This document shows, piece by piece, positions 24,010-32,621 of a DNA stretch of 47,741 nucleotides (position 1 is the stretch's first letter; every line of letters begins with the position of its first letter). The notes beneath the pieces are model-generated. The model saw nothing but the letters and a program-made list of their open reading frames with translations. It was not told the origin of the DNA and searched no databases. Origin of the DNA: Demequina gelatinilytica (GTDB lineage: Bacteria; Actinomycetota; Actinomycetes; Actinomycetales; Demequinaceae); contig NZ_BBLV01000015.1 in NCBI RefSeq assembly GCF_000971115.1, positions 19,956 through 67,696 of the forward strand, given 5' to 3'. Made by a program: the position numbers and the translations under genes.

Positions 24010-24579
24010 ATGACCACGGAGACGAACGACCTCATCCGCTGCTTCGGCGCGGGCGATCCGCTGTACGAGCGCTACCACGACGAGGAGTGGGGCCTGCCCG
24101 TGCACGGCGACGCCGCGCTGCTCGAGCGCATCGTGCTCGAGGGGGCGCAGTCGGGGTTAGCCTGGATCACCATCCTGCGCAAGCGCGAGGGGTACCGGGA
24201 GGCGTTCGAGGGCTTTGATCCTGCCGCGGTCGCAGCCTTCACCGAGGCTGACGTGGAGCGGCTCATGGACGACGCCCGGATCGTCCGCAACCGCCGCAAG
24301 ATCGAGTCCGCGATCATCAACGCGCGCGCGACGGTGGCGCTCGCCGAGGCGGGCGGCAGCCTCGACGCGCTGTTCTGGTCGTTCGCCCCCGAGCAGCGCG
24401 CCGTCGCCCCTGGCAGCTGGGAGGACGTGCCCGCCTCGACGCCCGAGTCCATCGCTCTCGCGAAGGCGCTCAAGAAGGCGGGCTTCGTGTTCGTGGGGCC
24501 CACCACCATGTACGCCGCGATGCAGGCCTGCGGCCTGGTGGACGACCACATCGCGGGGTGCGTCGCCGCGCGGGTCTGA
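24010..24579 (+). CDS. tag: DNA-3-methyladenine glycosylase I
   Basis: A 189-residue Tag base-excision repair glycosylase that removes 3-methyladenine from DNA. The family signature is complete: IRCFGAGDPLYERYHDEEWG, a substrate-pocket region LEGAQSGLAWITILRKRE, FDPAAVAAF, ARIVRNRRKIESAIINA, and the C-terminal FVGPTTMYAAMQACGLVDDH with its zinc-snap Cys/His residues (Cys11 and His24 at the N-terminus pair with them). Start fixed by the leaderless -10 box. The gene converges on a NUDIX gene; both concern repair of damaged bases or nucleotides. Confidence 0.94.
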   Translation: MTTETNDLIRCFGAGDPLYERYHDEEWGLPVHGDAALLERIVLEGAQSGLAWITILRKREGYREAFEGFDPAAVAAFTEADVERLMDDARIVRNRRKIESAIINARATVALAEAGGSLDALFWSFAPEQRAVAPGSWEDVPASTPESIALAKALKKAGFVFVGPTTMYAAMQACGLVDDHIAGCVAARV

Positions 24580-24607
24580 GCACCGCTCACGCGTCGGAAC
24601 GGGCAGG

Positions 24608-24647
24608 TTGTCCACATTTGTATCCACTTGATGTGGATATGTCCACC
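24608..24647. repeat. Cluster of four DnaA-box-like 9-mers between tag and the NUDIX gene
   Basis: Sites: TTGTCCACA (24608-24616, an exact actinobacterial DnaA box), GTATCCACT (24620-24628), ATATCCACA on the minus strand (24632-24640) and ATGTCCACC (24639-24647). The first three start exactly 12 bases apart. The middle pair forms the perfect inverted repeat TATCCAC-N5-GTGGATA (24621-24639). The stretch is unusually AT-rich for this window. A weak terminator for the convergent genes is the alternative. Confidence 0.5.
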
Positions 24648-24684
24648 TTGGTGGGCACCAGCGAGCGGCACACGGCCGCAGGTG

Positions 24685-25194
24685 TCAGCAGTACGCGCGG
24701 CGGTGACGCTCGACGGCGTCGGTGAGGAGCGCCTCGACGATGCGCTTGTCCGCCGGCAGCCACGGGACATCGCGCCAGGCGCCCGGCTCGAGCCAACGCA
24801 GCTCGTCATGGTCCTCGAGCGGACGCGGCTCGACAGGCGCGCCATCCGCGCCGGGCAGGATCCGCGCCCACCACACCCGCATCACCAGGCGGTCCACGTC
24901 GGCGTCGCCAGGACGCAGCATCCACACCGGGCAGTCGCACGAGGCCTCGACGCCCGTGCCGTCGTCGGGACCCACGAGCTCCTCGCCGATCTCGATCTCG
25001 ACGCCCAGCTCCTCCCGGATCTCGCGTCGGAGGGCCGCCTCCGCGGTCTCTCCGCGCTCGACCTTGCCGCCGGCGAACTCCCACAGGCCCGCGAGAGCGG
25101 ACGGGGCGCTGCGACGCGCGGCCAGCAGGCGCCGCGGGGCGTCGAGCGAGTCCGTGATCGCCGCGGCGACCACGAGGCGCGTGTTGACTCCCAT
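24685..25194 (-). CDS. NUDIX hydrolase, MutT-like (8-oxo-dGTP diphosphatase type)
   Basis: A 169-residue NUDIX protein. It opens with VVAAAITDSLDAPRRLLAARR and has a complete Nudix box: GGKVERGETAEAALRREIRE followed by ELG. The G-X5-E-X7-REUXEEXGU pattern is intact. The LAGLWEFAGGKVE stretch is typical of MutT, which cleans oxidised dGTP from the nucleotide pool. The C-terminal half matches MutT members with LEDHDELRWLEP. It starts 15 bases after the gcvH stop codon and could be carried on the gcv transcript. Confidence 0.88.
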   Translation of the reverse strand: MGVNTRLVVAAAITDSLDAPRRLLAARRSAPSALAGLWEFAGGKVERGETAEAALRREIREELGVEIEIGEELVGPDDGTGVEASCDCPVWMLRPGDADVDRLVMRVWWARILPGADGAPVEPRPLEDHDELRWLEPGAWRDVPWLPADKRIVEALLTDAVERHRRAYC

Positions 25195-25209
25195 GCCCGT
25201 GCCCAGGTC

Positions 25210-25593
25210 CTAGGCGATCGTCGCCGCGTACGCCTCGGCGTCCAGCAGGTCGGTCGCGGTCTCGGTCATCTCGACCTTGAAGATCCAGCCGTCGCCGTAC
25301 GCGTCCGAGTTGATGGTCTCGGGGGCGGACTCGAGGCCCTCGTTCACGGCGGTGACGGTGCCGGACACCGGCGAGTACAGCTCGCTCACGGCCTTGGTCG
25401 ACTCGAGCTCGCCGCAGACCTCGCCCGCGATGACGGTGTCGCCCACCCGGGGCGCCTCGACGTACACGATGTCGCCCAGCGCGGCGGCGGCGTGCTCGGT
25501 GATGCCCACCGTGACCTCCGCACCCGCATCGGGCTCACCGGCCACCCACTCGTGCTCCGCGGAGTACGCGAGCTCGTCGGGAACGTTCGACAT
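25210..25593 (-). CDS. gcvH: Glycine cleavage system H protein
   Basis: A 127-residue lipoyl carrier protein that shuttles the aminomethyl group between the P, T and L proteins. The lipoyl domain has YSAEHEWV at its N-terminus, VGITEHAAAALGDIVYVEAP, the lipoylated Lys67 in GELESTKAVSELYSP, and the closing DGWIFKVE. GAGAGGGG upstream sets the start. It follows gcvT by about 65 bases, while gcvP lies 16.5 kb away across the kinase cluster. Confidence 0.96.
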   Translation of the reverse strand: MSNVPDELAYSAEHEWVAGEPDAGAEVTVGITEHAAAALGDIVYVEAPRVGDTVIAGEVCGELESTKAVSELYSPVSGTVTAVNEGLESAPETINSDAYGDGWIFKVEMTETATDLLDAEAYAATIA

Positions 25594-25658
25594 GACAACC
25601 CCTCTCGGGTCGGGTCTATGAAGATCTGAGGACGCGGAGGGCCCGCCCTGGGATGAGC

Positions 25659-26789
25659 CTACGAGCCCCGCGAGTAGAACGGTAGCGCCGTCACGGTCAT
25701 GTCCTCGCGCCTGCCACGTACGTCGATGCCGACCACGGTGCCGGGCTCCGCGAGCGCCGCGGGCACGTACGCCATGGCGATCGGCCTGCCGAGCGTGGGC
25801 GACGGCGCGCCCGAGGTCACCGTGCCCACCGCGACCCCCGCATCGTCCAGCACCGGGTACCCCGCACGCGCGGCGCGGCGGCCGTCCCCGACCAGCCCGA
25901 CGAGGACGCGCGACGGCCCCTCGACCTTGGCCTTGAGAAGCGCCTCCCGACCCACGAAGTCCCCGCGCGGCTTGGCGGCCGTCCCGAACACGACGATGCG
26001 TCCCAGGCCCGCGTCGAAGGGCGTGGTGTCGCGCGTGAGCTCCTGACCGTAGAGCGGCATGCCGGCCTCGAGGCGGAGCGTGTCGCGCGAGGACAGGCCG
26101 CACGGGACGATGCCGTCCTGGGCTCCGGTCGCGAGCGCGAGCTCCCACACGGCGGCGGCCTCATCGGCGCCGACGAACAGCTCGAAGCCGTCCTCGCCCG
26201 TGTAGCCGGTGCGGGCGACGAACGCGTGGATGTCGCCCTCGAGCAGGACGTTCGCGGCGGAGTAGTAGCGCATCGCCCGGATGTCGTCGTCCCCGCGGAC
26301 GCACATGCGCGCGACGATGCCCTCGGCCAGCGGGCCCTGGACGGCGATGAGCGCGATCTCGGCGGAGATGTCCTCGACGCTCGCGTCGAAGCCCTGGACC
26401 CGCGCCGCGAGCTCGGCGACCACCACATCCTTGTTCGAGGCGTTGGCGACGATCACGAAGTGGTCGTGGTCGCGGCGGTACACGATGAGGTCGTCGATGA
26501 CGCCGCCCTCGGGCGTGCACAGCATGGTGTACTTCGCCCCCGCGAGCGCGAGCGCGGACAGCCGCCCCACCAGCGCGAAGTCGAGGAACGCCGCCGCCTC
26601 GGCGCCGCGGATGGAGATCTCGCCCATGTGGGACAGGTCGAACAGGCCCGCGCCCGTGCGCACCGCGGTGTGCTCCGCGATGTCGCCGCTGTAGCGGACC
26701 GGCATCTCCCAGCCGGCGAAGGGCACGAGCGTCGCACCGAGGGCGACGTGCTGATCGTGGAGCGGCGAGCGCAGGATGGCGTCGGACAT
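25659..26789 (-). CDS. gcvT: Glycine cleavage system T protein (aminomethyltransferase)
   Basis: A 376-residue folate-binding aminomethyltransferase. Typical sequence: HVALGATLVPFAGWEMPVRY, TGAGLFDLSHMGEISI, GGVIDDLIVYRR, TGYTGEDGFELFV, LRLEAGMPLYGQE, and the C-terminal GCV_T barrel end. The ATG at 26789 is preceded both by GAGGGG and by a TACGCT -10-like box 7 bases upstream (26797-26802), so gcvT-gcvH may have their own promoter as well as read-through from the kinase cluster. Confidence 0.96.
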   Translation of the reverse strand: MSDAILRSPLHDQHVALGATLVPFAGWEMPVRYSGDIAEHTAVRTGAGLFDLSHMGEISIRGAEAAAFLDFALVGRLSALALAGAKYTMLCTPEGGVIDDLIVYRRDHDHFVIVANASNKDVVVAELAARVQGFDASVEDISAEIALIAVQGPLAEGIVARMCVRGDDDIRAMRYYSAANVLLEGDIHAFVARTGYTGEDGFELFVGADEAAAVWELALATGAQDGIVPCGLSSRDTLRLEAGMPLYGQELTRDTTPFDAGLGRIVVFGTAAKPRGDFVGREALLKAKVEGPSRVLVGLVGDGRRAARAGYPVLDDAGVAVGTVTSGAPSPTLGRPIAMAYVPAALAEPGTVVGIDVRGRREDMTVTALPFYSRGS

Positions 26790-26796
26790 GCCCCTC

Positions 26797-26802
26797 AGCG
26801 TA
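26797..26802 (-). promoter_or_regulatory. -10-like box of gcvT
   Basis: Read on the minus strand, TACGCT lies 7 bases before the gcvT ATG. It could separate gcvTH expression from that of the kinase operon. Confidence 0.4.
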
Positions 26803-26835
26803 GTGGCGGGACGATGCGGCGCCGGCGGCAGCGCG

Positions 26836-27390
26836 CTACAGGAGCACGAGCGCCACGACGACCGCGGCGACGACGGCGACCACGGAGCCGGCGACCAGCG
26901 CGAGCGTCCGCCTGCGCCTCGACACCAGCCGCTCCTCGGTGCGTGCGGCTCGGCCCGCCGCATCCAGCACCTGCGGCTGCCGCTCCGTCGCGGGCTCGTC
27001 GAGACGCGGCGGCTGCGGCCACACCCCCGCGCCGGTCGCGGACTGCGTGTGCCGGATGCGCGGGTAGTAGTGCTGCGGCGGCCCCCCGAAGGTCGCGGAC
27101 GCCGCCTCATCGCCTCCGCCGTCCGTCGCGGCGAGATCCGCCGGGGGACGCAGGACCTGGTCCTCGGGCCGGCTCCGCGGGCGGCGACGGGGCGCCACGG
27201 TGTCGCTGATGTCCATGGGCTCGGTGCTCTGCTGCGTCGCAGGCTGCGTCGCGCTCTCCGCGAGCCTCCGCCGCGACAGGCGCGTCGAGCCGTCCGCCTC
27301 GGCGGACGCCGGGTCCTCCGACGCCGCGCGCGCCGCCTCCGCCTCGCGGGCCGCGCGGCGCGCCGACACGTGGGTCTCGTCGCCCGTCAT
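26836..27390 (-). CDS. Tail-anchored protein of unknown function, last gene of the kinase cluster
   Basis: A 184-residue protein. The first 160 residues are charged and disorder-prone, rich in Ala, Arg, Glu, Pro and Thr. A single hydrophobic segment at the very C-terminus (about 163-184, TLALVAGSVVAVVAAVVVAL) would anchor it in the membrane with the bulk in the cytoplasm. Several Thr and Ser residues in the disordered part (DISDTVAP, GSTRLSRR) are possible kinase substrates or FHA ligands, which is inference. It overlaps the PP2C stop by 4 bases (ATGA). No family recognised. Confidence 0.6.
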   Translation of the reverse strand: MTGDETHVSARRAAREAEAARAASEDPASAEADGSTRLSRRRLAESATQPATQQSTEPMDISDTVAPRRRPRSRPEDQVLRPPADLAATDGGGDEAASATFGGPPQHYYPRIRHTQSATGAGVWPQPPRLDEPATERQPQVLDAAGRAARTEERLVSRRRRTLALVAGSVVAVVAAVVVALVLL

Positions 27391-28208
27391 GATCCGCCTC
27401 GCCGGCGCGAGCTCGGCGTGGTGTCCTCATGCGCCTCGAGGCCCCAGACCGACCACGGTGCAGGATCGGCCTCCGGTGCGGTGGTCGACACCGCATCGGC
27501 CACCACCACGGTGACGTTGTCGCGTGCCCCACGCCCCACCGCAAGCTCGACCAGGGCCGACGCGGCCTCGATCGGGTCGCCGATGAGCCCCGCGAGATCG
27601 CCGATCTCGCGGTCCTCGACCTCCTTCATGAGGCCGTCGCTCGCGACGATGAGCCGGCGGCCCGCGACCTGCGGCACCAGCCACGCATCCATCTCGGGGA
27701 TGTCGTCGCCGATCGCGCGGGTGAGCAGGTTCCGGTCGGGGTGCACGAGCGCCTCATCAGGGGTGATGTAGCCCTCGTCGACCAGCTCCTGGACGTGCGA
27801 GTGGTCCACGCTCACCTGCCGCAGCATGCCGCCGTCGAGCGCATACGTGCGCGAGTCGCCGACGTTGACCACCATCCACCACGGGCTGCCGTCGTGCATC
27901 ACCGCGACCGCGCCCGTGAGGGTGGTGCCGGACGCCGCACCGACCTCCGCCTGGACCTGCGCGACCAGCCTGCGCGACTCGAGGTGCGCACGCTCGACGT
28001 CCGACGGCGTCACCGCGACCGCGCCGACCAGCGGGTGGAAGGCCGCGATCGCGGCACCCGCGGCCTCGGCGCCGGCGACGTGGCCTCCCATGCCGTCCGC
28101 GACCACGAACACGGGCGCCTCGGCGAGGTAGGCGTCCTCGTTGCGCGCGCGGCCGCCCACGGCCGTCGCGCCGCCGCCGAGCACCTCGGGCGCACCGCCG
28201 GCGGTCAT
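27387..28208 (-). CDS. PP2C (PPM) Ser/Thr protein phosphatase
   Basis: A 273-residue soluble metal-dependent phosphatase. All eleven-motif landmarks are present: RNEDAY, VFVVADGMGGH, the SGTTLTGAVAV strand, VNVGDSRTYAL, SVDHSHVQELVDEG, NLLTRAIGD, LIVASDGLMKEV, and GARDNVTVVVAD with the last metal Asp. It would reverse the cluster's kinase. Coupled by 4-base overlaps to the FHA gene upstream and the tail-anchored protein downstream. No transmembrane segment, unlike mycobacterial PstP. Confidence 0.93.
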   Translation of the reverse strand: MTAGGAPEVLGGGATAVGGRARNEDAYLAEAPVFVVADGMGGHVAGAEAAGAAIAAFHPLVGAVAVTPSDVERAHLESRRLVAQVQAEVGAASGTTLTGAVAVMHDGSPWWMVVNVGDSRTYALDGGMLRQVSVDHSHVQELVDEGYITPDEALVHPDRNLLTRAIGDDIPEMDAWLVPQVAGRRLIVASDGLMKEVEDREIGDLAGLIGDPIEAASALVELAVGRGARDNVTVVVADAVSTTAPEADPAPWSVWGLEAHEDTTPSSRRRGGS

Positions 28209-30061
28209 GCGCCGCCCCGGCGGCGGATCTCGACCTCGACATCGCCCAGGATCAGGCGGCCGGTGACCTCGGTGGGGACCCCTTCGGGCGCCTGCGACTC
28301 GTAGCCGGCCGCGTCGACCACGTAGGTGCCGTTGGTGGACCCGAGGTCCTCCACCCACCACACGCCGCGCTGGAGCGTGAGGCGTGCATGCGACTTCGAG
28401 ACCGTGCGCGTCGAGTCGGCCAGGTCGAGTCGGCGGGTGCCGTCGGTCGGGGGGAGCCCTCCGCTGCGGCCCAGCAGCACCGCCGAGGCGTCGAAGCCGT
28501 ACACGCCGCCCTCCGACGTCACGAGCTCCCAGGCCTCGCGCTGGCGAGCCGAGACCTGCGTGCGGTCGTCGGGGTGGTCGTCGAACGGAGCCGGCGCGGG
28601 AGCGGCGGGCATGACCGGAGGCGGAGCGACGATGCCGGGCTCGGGTTCGCTCGCCGGCGCCGGTGCAGGCGCGGCGTACTGAGCCTCCACCGTCTCGGTG
28701 TCGGGTTCGACGGCAGGAGGCGGGACCGCAGGCATCTCGAAGCTCGGGACGGCGGCGGGCGCCTCGGGCGGCGCGGCGGCGCCTCCCCGCAGGTACGGGC
28801 TGATGGGCAGGGTCGGGGTGGCCTCGATGTACGGCGCCGACGGCACGGCCGGCGGCTCAGGGGCGGGCTCCGGCGCGGGCTCCGGCTCCGGCTCCGGCTC
28901 CGGCGCAGGCTGGGGCTCCGGTTCCTGAGGTGCGGGGGCCGCCAGGAACGCGGGTGCGACGGCTCCAGGCTCATGCGCGTGGTCCGGCGCGGCGTCCTCG
29001 GGAGCCGCAGGCTCCGGCGCGGACAGGTGCCATGCGCGCTCCTCCGCCGAGCGTGCGAGCACCTCGGGGGCCAGGGACGCGAACGGGGAGACGCGCGGGA
29101 CGGGCTCGGCGGTGATGTCGGGATCGGGCTCGGGCGCGGGCTCTTGCGCGGGCAGCTGCTGGACCGGCTGCGTGCTCGGCGCCGGGTGCTCCCACGGGGC
29201 GAGGGGGGCGGCGGCGGGCCCCGGAGCGGGCGACGGCGCGGGGGCCGGAGCGGGCGACGGCGGCAGGGAGGGTCCCGCCGGAGGCAGCACCGAGGGCCCG
29301 GTCCACTGCGGCGCGTTGAGCCGGGGATAGCCGTCGGTGCCGGTGAACGGCTCGACCGGGTACATGTCGTCGACGTTCGCGGCGGGCTCCGGGGCGCGAG
29401 CCCACAGCACGGCGGCGGGCGAGCCTCCCCAGATCGCCTGCTGGCTCTCGGGGTCCGGCTCGGCGGGCTCGTCGGCGGGGGGCGCGGCCGGCACCGCCGA
29501 CGGTGACGGCGGCGGCACGGGCGCCGCAGGCGGCGTCGCCGCGGGGAACGCGCCGGCGGGAGCCGCGGGCGCGGCCTGCGGCAGCCCCGATCCCCAGCCC
29601 ACCACAGCGGCCCAGATGCCGGGCGCCACCGCGGCGAGCACGGGCAGCGAGGGGGAGAGGGCGTGGTCGAGCCCGAAGCGGTGGGTCTGGACGATCCACA
29701 TCGCCCAGGCGGCCACACCTGCGACGAAGGCGGTGCCGAGCCCCGCGAGGGCCACGGTGGAGCTGTCGATCAGCGTCAGGCCCAGGATCCACGTGAGGCA
29801 TCCGAGCCCGGCCACGCTGCGCGTGATCACCGTGCCCGCGACGGACGACTGGGTCAGGTGCGCGAGCGCCGCGTAGCGCACCACCGGGATCCAGGCGAGG
29901 CTCCGCCGCGCACCCACCTTCGAGTACACGGCGCCGAGCGCGGCACCCATCCAGCCGACCCCGATCACGAACGCGCCGACCAGCGCGCCCGCGAGGACGG
30001 CAGGCTCGAGGCCGATCGCGGCCACCTCGCTCGTCGCGTCCATGACGACCCCTTCGGTCAT
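28205..30061 (-). CDS. Membrane FHA-domain protein with long Pro/Glu-rich linker
   Basis: A 618-residue protein. About four transmembrane helices occupy residues 20-158. A 350-residue low-complexity linker follows, dominated by Pro, Ala and Glu (PEPEPEP-type runs and a dozen PSP/PAP repeats). The C-terminal FHA domain (about 525-612) has the phosphothreonine-binding pattern LLGRSGG (Arg532), VSKSHARL and DLGSTNGTYV. It should recruit Thr-phosphorylated partners to the membrane. AAGGAG upstream of the ATG at 30061 chooses this start over the internal ATG at 30043. Its 3' end overlaps the PP2C start. Confidence 0.88.
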   Translation of the reverse strand: MTEGVVMDATSEVAAIGLEPAVLAGALVGAFVIGVGWMGAALGAVYSKVGARRSLAWIPVVRYAALAHLTQSSVAGTVITRSVAGLGCLTWILGLTLIDSSTVALAGLGTAFVAGVAAWAMWIVQTHRFGLDHALSPSLPVLAAVAPGIWAAVVGWGSGLPQAAPAAPAGAFPAATPPAAPVPPPSPSAVPAAPPADEPAEPDPESQQAIWGGSPAAVLWARAPEPAANVDDMYPVEPFTGTDGYPRLNAPQWTGPSVLPPAGPSLPPSPAPAPAPSPAPGPAAAPLAPWEHPAPSTQPVQQLPAQEPAPEPDPDITAEPVPRVSPFASLAPEVLARSAEERAWHLSAPEPAAPEDAAPDHAHEPGAVAPAFLAAPAPQEPEPQPAPEPEPEPEPAPEPAPEPPAVPSAPYIEATPTLPISPYLRGGAAAPPEAPAAVPSFEMPAVPPPAVEPDTETVEAQYAAPAPAPASEPEPGIVAPPPVMPAAPAPAPFDDHPDDRTQVSARQREAWELVTSEGGVYGFDASAVLLGRSGGLPPTDGTRRLDLADSTRTVSKSHARLTLQRGVWWVEDLGSTNGTYVVDAAGYESQAPEGVPTEVTGRLILGDVEVEIRRRGGA

Positions 30062-30086
30062 CCCCGCGCTCCTTCCCTCGCAACTG

Positions 30087-32621
30087 TCATCGGCGTCTCC
30101 TCGTCGATGAGGAGGCCCCGTGCGACGGCACCGTCCGCCAACGCTCGTCGCCATGGTCCCGCTCACGGTGCTGCTCGTCCCTCACCACCGAGCCGCGCCC
30201 CAGCAGCGAGCGGGTCGACAGGCGCGAGCCGAGCCTACGCCACGCACCCTGACGCGCCCGCAGCTCCGCGCGGTCGAGTGCGAGGAGCTCCCAGACAAGC
30301 TCAGCATCGTCCGTCTCGACCCCCTCGACGGTGAAGGTCGCACGGTCAGCGACGGTGGCGATCGTCGCGCCGTTCGCGGTCCCGTACGCGGCCGCGACCT
30401 CGGCGCGCGTCGACAGCGGCATCGGCGGCAGGCCGGCATCGATGCCGAGATCCACGTACTCGTCCCACCCGCCCTGGGCGGCGGCGGTCGGCGCCGCTCG
30501 GTGACGCCTGCGCCGCCGGATGCCCTTGGCGGCGAGCACGCCGAGCAGCGGCCCCGCCAGCAGCAGCACGATCACGCCGATCAGCACCACCGTGCGCACG
30601 GTGCCCGTGAACCATGACGGCGAGTGCTCGACGGCCGGCGCCGCATCGTCACCCGCGCTCCGGCCCTTGAGGGCGGCCACGGCGTCGATCGGCTCGGCGC
30701 GGTCGGGGTCCGTCTCGGTGGGCAGCTCGGGGTCCGCCTCGGTCGCGACCGTGGGCCGCACGGGCTCGGTGTGCTGAGGGGTGACGTCGACCGCGATCCA
30801 TTCGCCCGAGCCCGACTGCACCTCGGTCCACGCGCTGACATGGCGCCCGCGGCAGACGTCGGTGCACGCCTCGGGCGTCCACCCCTGCGCATCGGTGTCG
30901 ACGATCCTGACCCCGACGACCACCCGCGCGGGGAACCCCAGCTCGGCCGCCATGAGCGCGACCGCCACGGAGAACTGCTCGTCGTCGCCTACGGCGGCGA
31001 CCAGCGCGGCGTCGCTCGCGTCCGCCCCGGCCTCCGCCTCGCGCTCGAGCAGGGCCGTGAAGAGCCGGTCGATGCGGTCGTACGAGTGGCCCGAGGCGGA
31101 CGGCTCGAACGCGTAGTCCCCCAGGCCGGCGGCCCACAGCGGAGCGACCTCGGCCGTCAGCGCGTGGCTGAGGTAGCCGCGCGCCCGCAGCCGGTCGACC
31201 AGCGTCGCGAGGCCCTGGCCGTCGCGGGTGACGCCCTGCTGCTCGACCCACTCGCTCAGCGAGGCGGGGATGAGGTCGCGCGGGATGCCGGCGCCACCGG
31301 GCGACGCGCCCGCGTCGGCGAGCGTGGTGGCGGCCGGTGCGGACGCGGTCACGGTGAGCGTGTCGCCCGCCGCGACACCGCCGTCGAGGGCGACGATCGC
31401 GGCTGCGGCCTCGGGCGCGTAGTAGAACGAGTCCGCGAGCGAGCCCGAGCGCGGTCCGCTGAACCGCGCGTCGCCCAGCGCGCCCGGGATGGGCGCCCAC
31501 GGCCCCTCGAGGCCCTCGATCGCGATGGTCACGGACACCGCATCGTCCCCCTCGAGCGGCAGGCTCGACGGCACCCGCTGGAAGCGCAGCGGCGTGAAGC
31601 CGTCGGGGGCGACCGCCGTGAACGCGCTGCCGTCGAAGAACGGCAGGGTCGCGATGCGGATGCGCTCGAGGTCGCCGGAGACGTCGCTGACGCTGAACAG
31701 CGGCGCGTCGAAGAGCGCATCGCTGAACGACGCGCGATACGTGGTGAGCGGGGACACCGAGCTGTCCACCACGAGCCGCGGCGTGACCGTGGTGCGGGCC
31801 ACCTCGCGCGGCTGCGACTGCGCCACCGGAACCGCGACCGCGACCGCGACCAGCACGGCCCCGACGAGCACGCCGGTGCCGAGCCCGAACCTCCCGAGCG
31901 CGCGGAACGGCGTCCGCTCCCCGCGGACGCCGCCGCCCGCGGCGCGTAGCGCGGCGCGGCGCTGCTGCGCCATGCGCCACCACATCCACGCCAGCGTCGC
32001 GCCCCATGCGCACAGGCCGATGACGATCTCACGGCTGAGGCCCGCGGCGGACCCCGGGAGCAGGTCGAAGTCCGTGCGCGCAGCCGGGCCGAGCAGGACC
32101 GCCACGGCGAAGCCGGCCCCTCCCACGGCAGCGCTGAGACCCCACCAACGGGTCCGCGTGCCGGACCACACGATCCCGGCGACGGTCGCGACCACCAGCA
32201 CGAGCGGCACCGCGAGGGTCGCCCCGTACTGCCCGATCGGCACCGGCAGGGTGACGATGTCCTTCCACCCGGTCACGGGCGCGCGGACCGCCTCGATGCC
32301 GGCCCTCGCGAAGGCTTGCGGCGTGCGCAACGCACCGGGGATGGCGACCACCACGGCCGCCGCCAGGTAGCCCAGCGTCGCGAGCACGATCGCGGGTGCC
32401 GGGCCGCGCCGCGCCAGGACGGACGCGAGGCTCGCGACCATCCCGACCCCGAGGCCGACGAGCATGACGAGCCCGTAGCGCGCGGGCGCGCCGTCCGAGG
32501 CGACGAAGACCGGGCGCAGCGTGAAGATGATCGCCCCGGCCATCGCGGCGGCGTAGGCCGAGGCCCCGATCACCACCTCGGCAGGGACCGCGGCGCGGCG
32601 CGTGCGCTCGGCCCGGCTCAC
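30087..32621 (-). CDS. Transglutaminase-fold membrane protein (TgpA-like) without catalytic Cys/His
   Basis: An 844-residue protein. Several N-terminal helices (to about 300) come first, then an external region with a transglutaminase-like core (about 500-620), a further helix (about 665-690) and a basic cytoplasmic tail. The core aligns with the superfamily: GDDEQFSVAVALMAAELGFP is the Cys-helix region, but the Cys position is Asp547. HVSAWTEV replaces HAWxEV, with Ser596 at the His position. Asp612 in AVDVTP is retained. It should therefore be catalytically dead and act as a binding module. A GTG start overlaps the DUF58 stop. Confidence 0.82.
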   Translation of the reverse strand: MSRAERTRRAAVPAEVVIGASAYAAAMAGAIIFTLRPVFVASDGAPARYGLVMLVGLGVGMVASLASVLARRGPAPAIVLATLGYLAAAVVVAIPGALRTPQAFARAGIEAVRAPVTGWKDIVTLPVPIGQYGATLAVPLVLVVATVAGIVWSGTRTRWWGLSAAVGGAGFAVAVLLGPAARTDFDLLPGSAAGLSREIVIGLCAWGATLAWMWWRMAQQRRAALRAAGGGVRGERTPFRALGRFGLGTGVLVGAVLVAVAVAVPVAQSQPREVARTTVTPRLVVDSSVSPLTTYRASFSDALFDAPLFSVSDVSGDLERIRIATLPFFDGSAFTAVAPDGFTPLRFQRVPSSLPLEGDDAVSVTIAIEGLEGPWAPIPGALGDARFSGPRSGSLADSFYYAPEAAAAIVALDGGVAAGDTLTVTASAPAATTLADAGASPGGAGIPRDLIPASLSEWVEQQGVTRDGQGLATLVDRLRARGYLSHALTAEVAPLWAAGLGDYAFEPSASGHSYDRIDRLFTALLEREAEAGADASDAALVAAVGDDEQFSVAVALMAAELGFPARVVVGVRIVDTDAQGWTPEACTDVCRGRHVSAWTEVQSGSGEWIAVDVTPQHTEPVRPTVATEADPELPTETDPDRAEPIDAVAALKGRSAGDDAAPAVEHSPSWFTGTVRTVVLIGVIVLLLAGPLLGVLAAKGIRRRRRHRAAPTAAAQGGWDEYVDLGIDAGLPPMPLSTRAEVAAAYGTANGATIATVADRATFTVEGVETDDAELVWELLALDRAELRARQGAWRRLGSRLSTRSLLGRGSVVRDEQHRERDHGDERWRTVPSHGASSSTRRRR

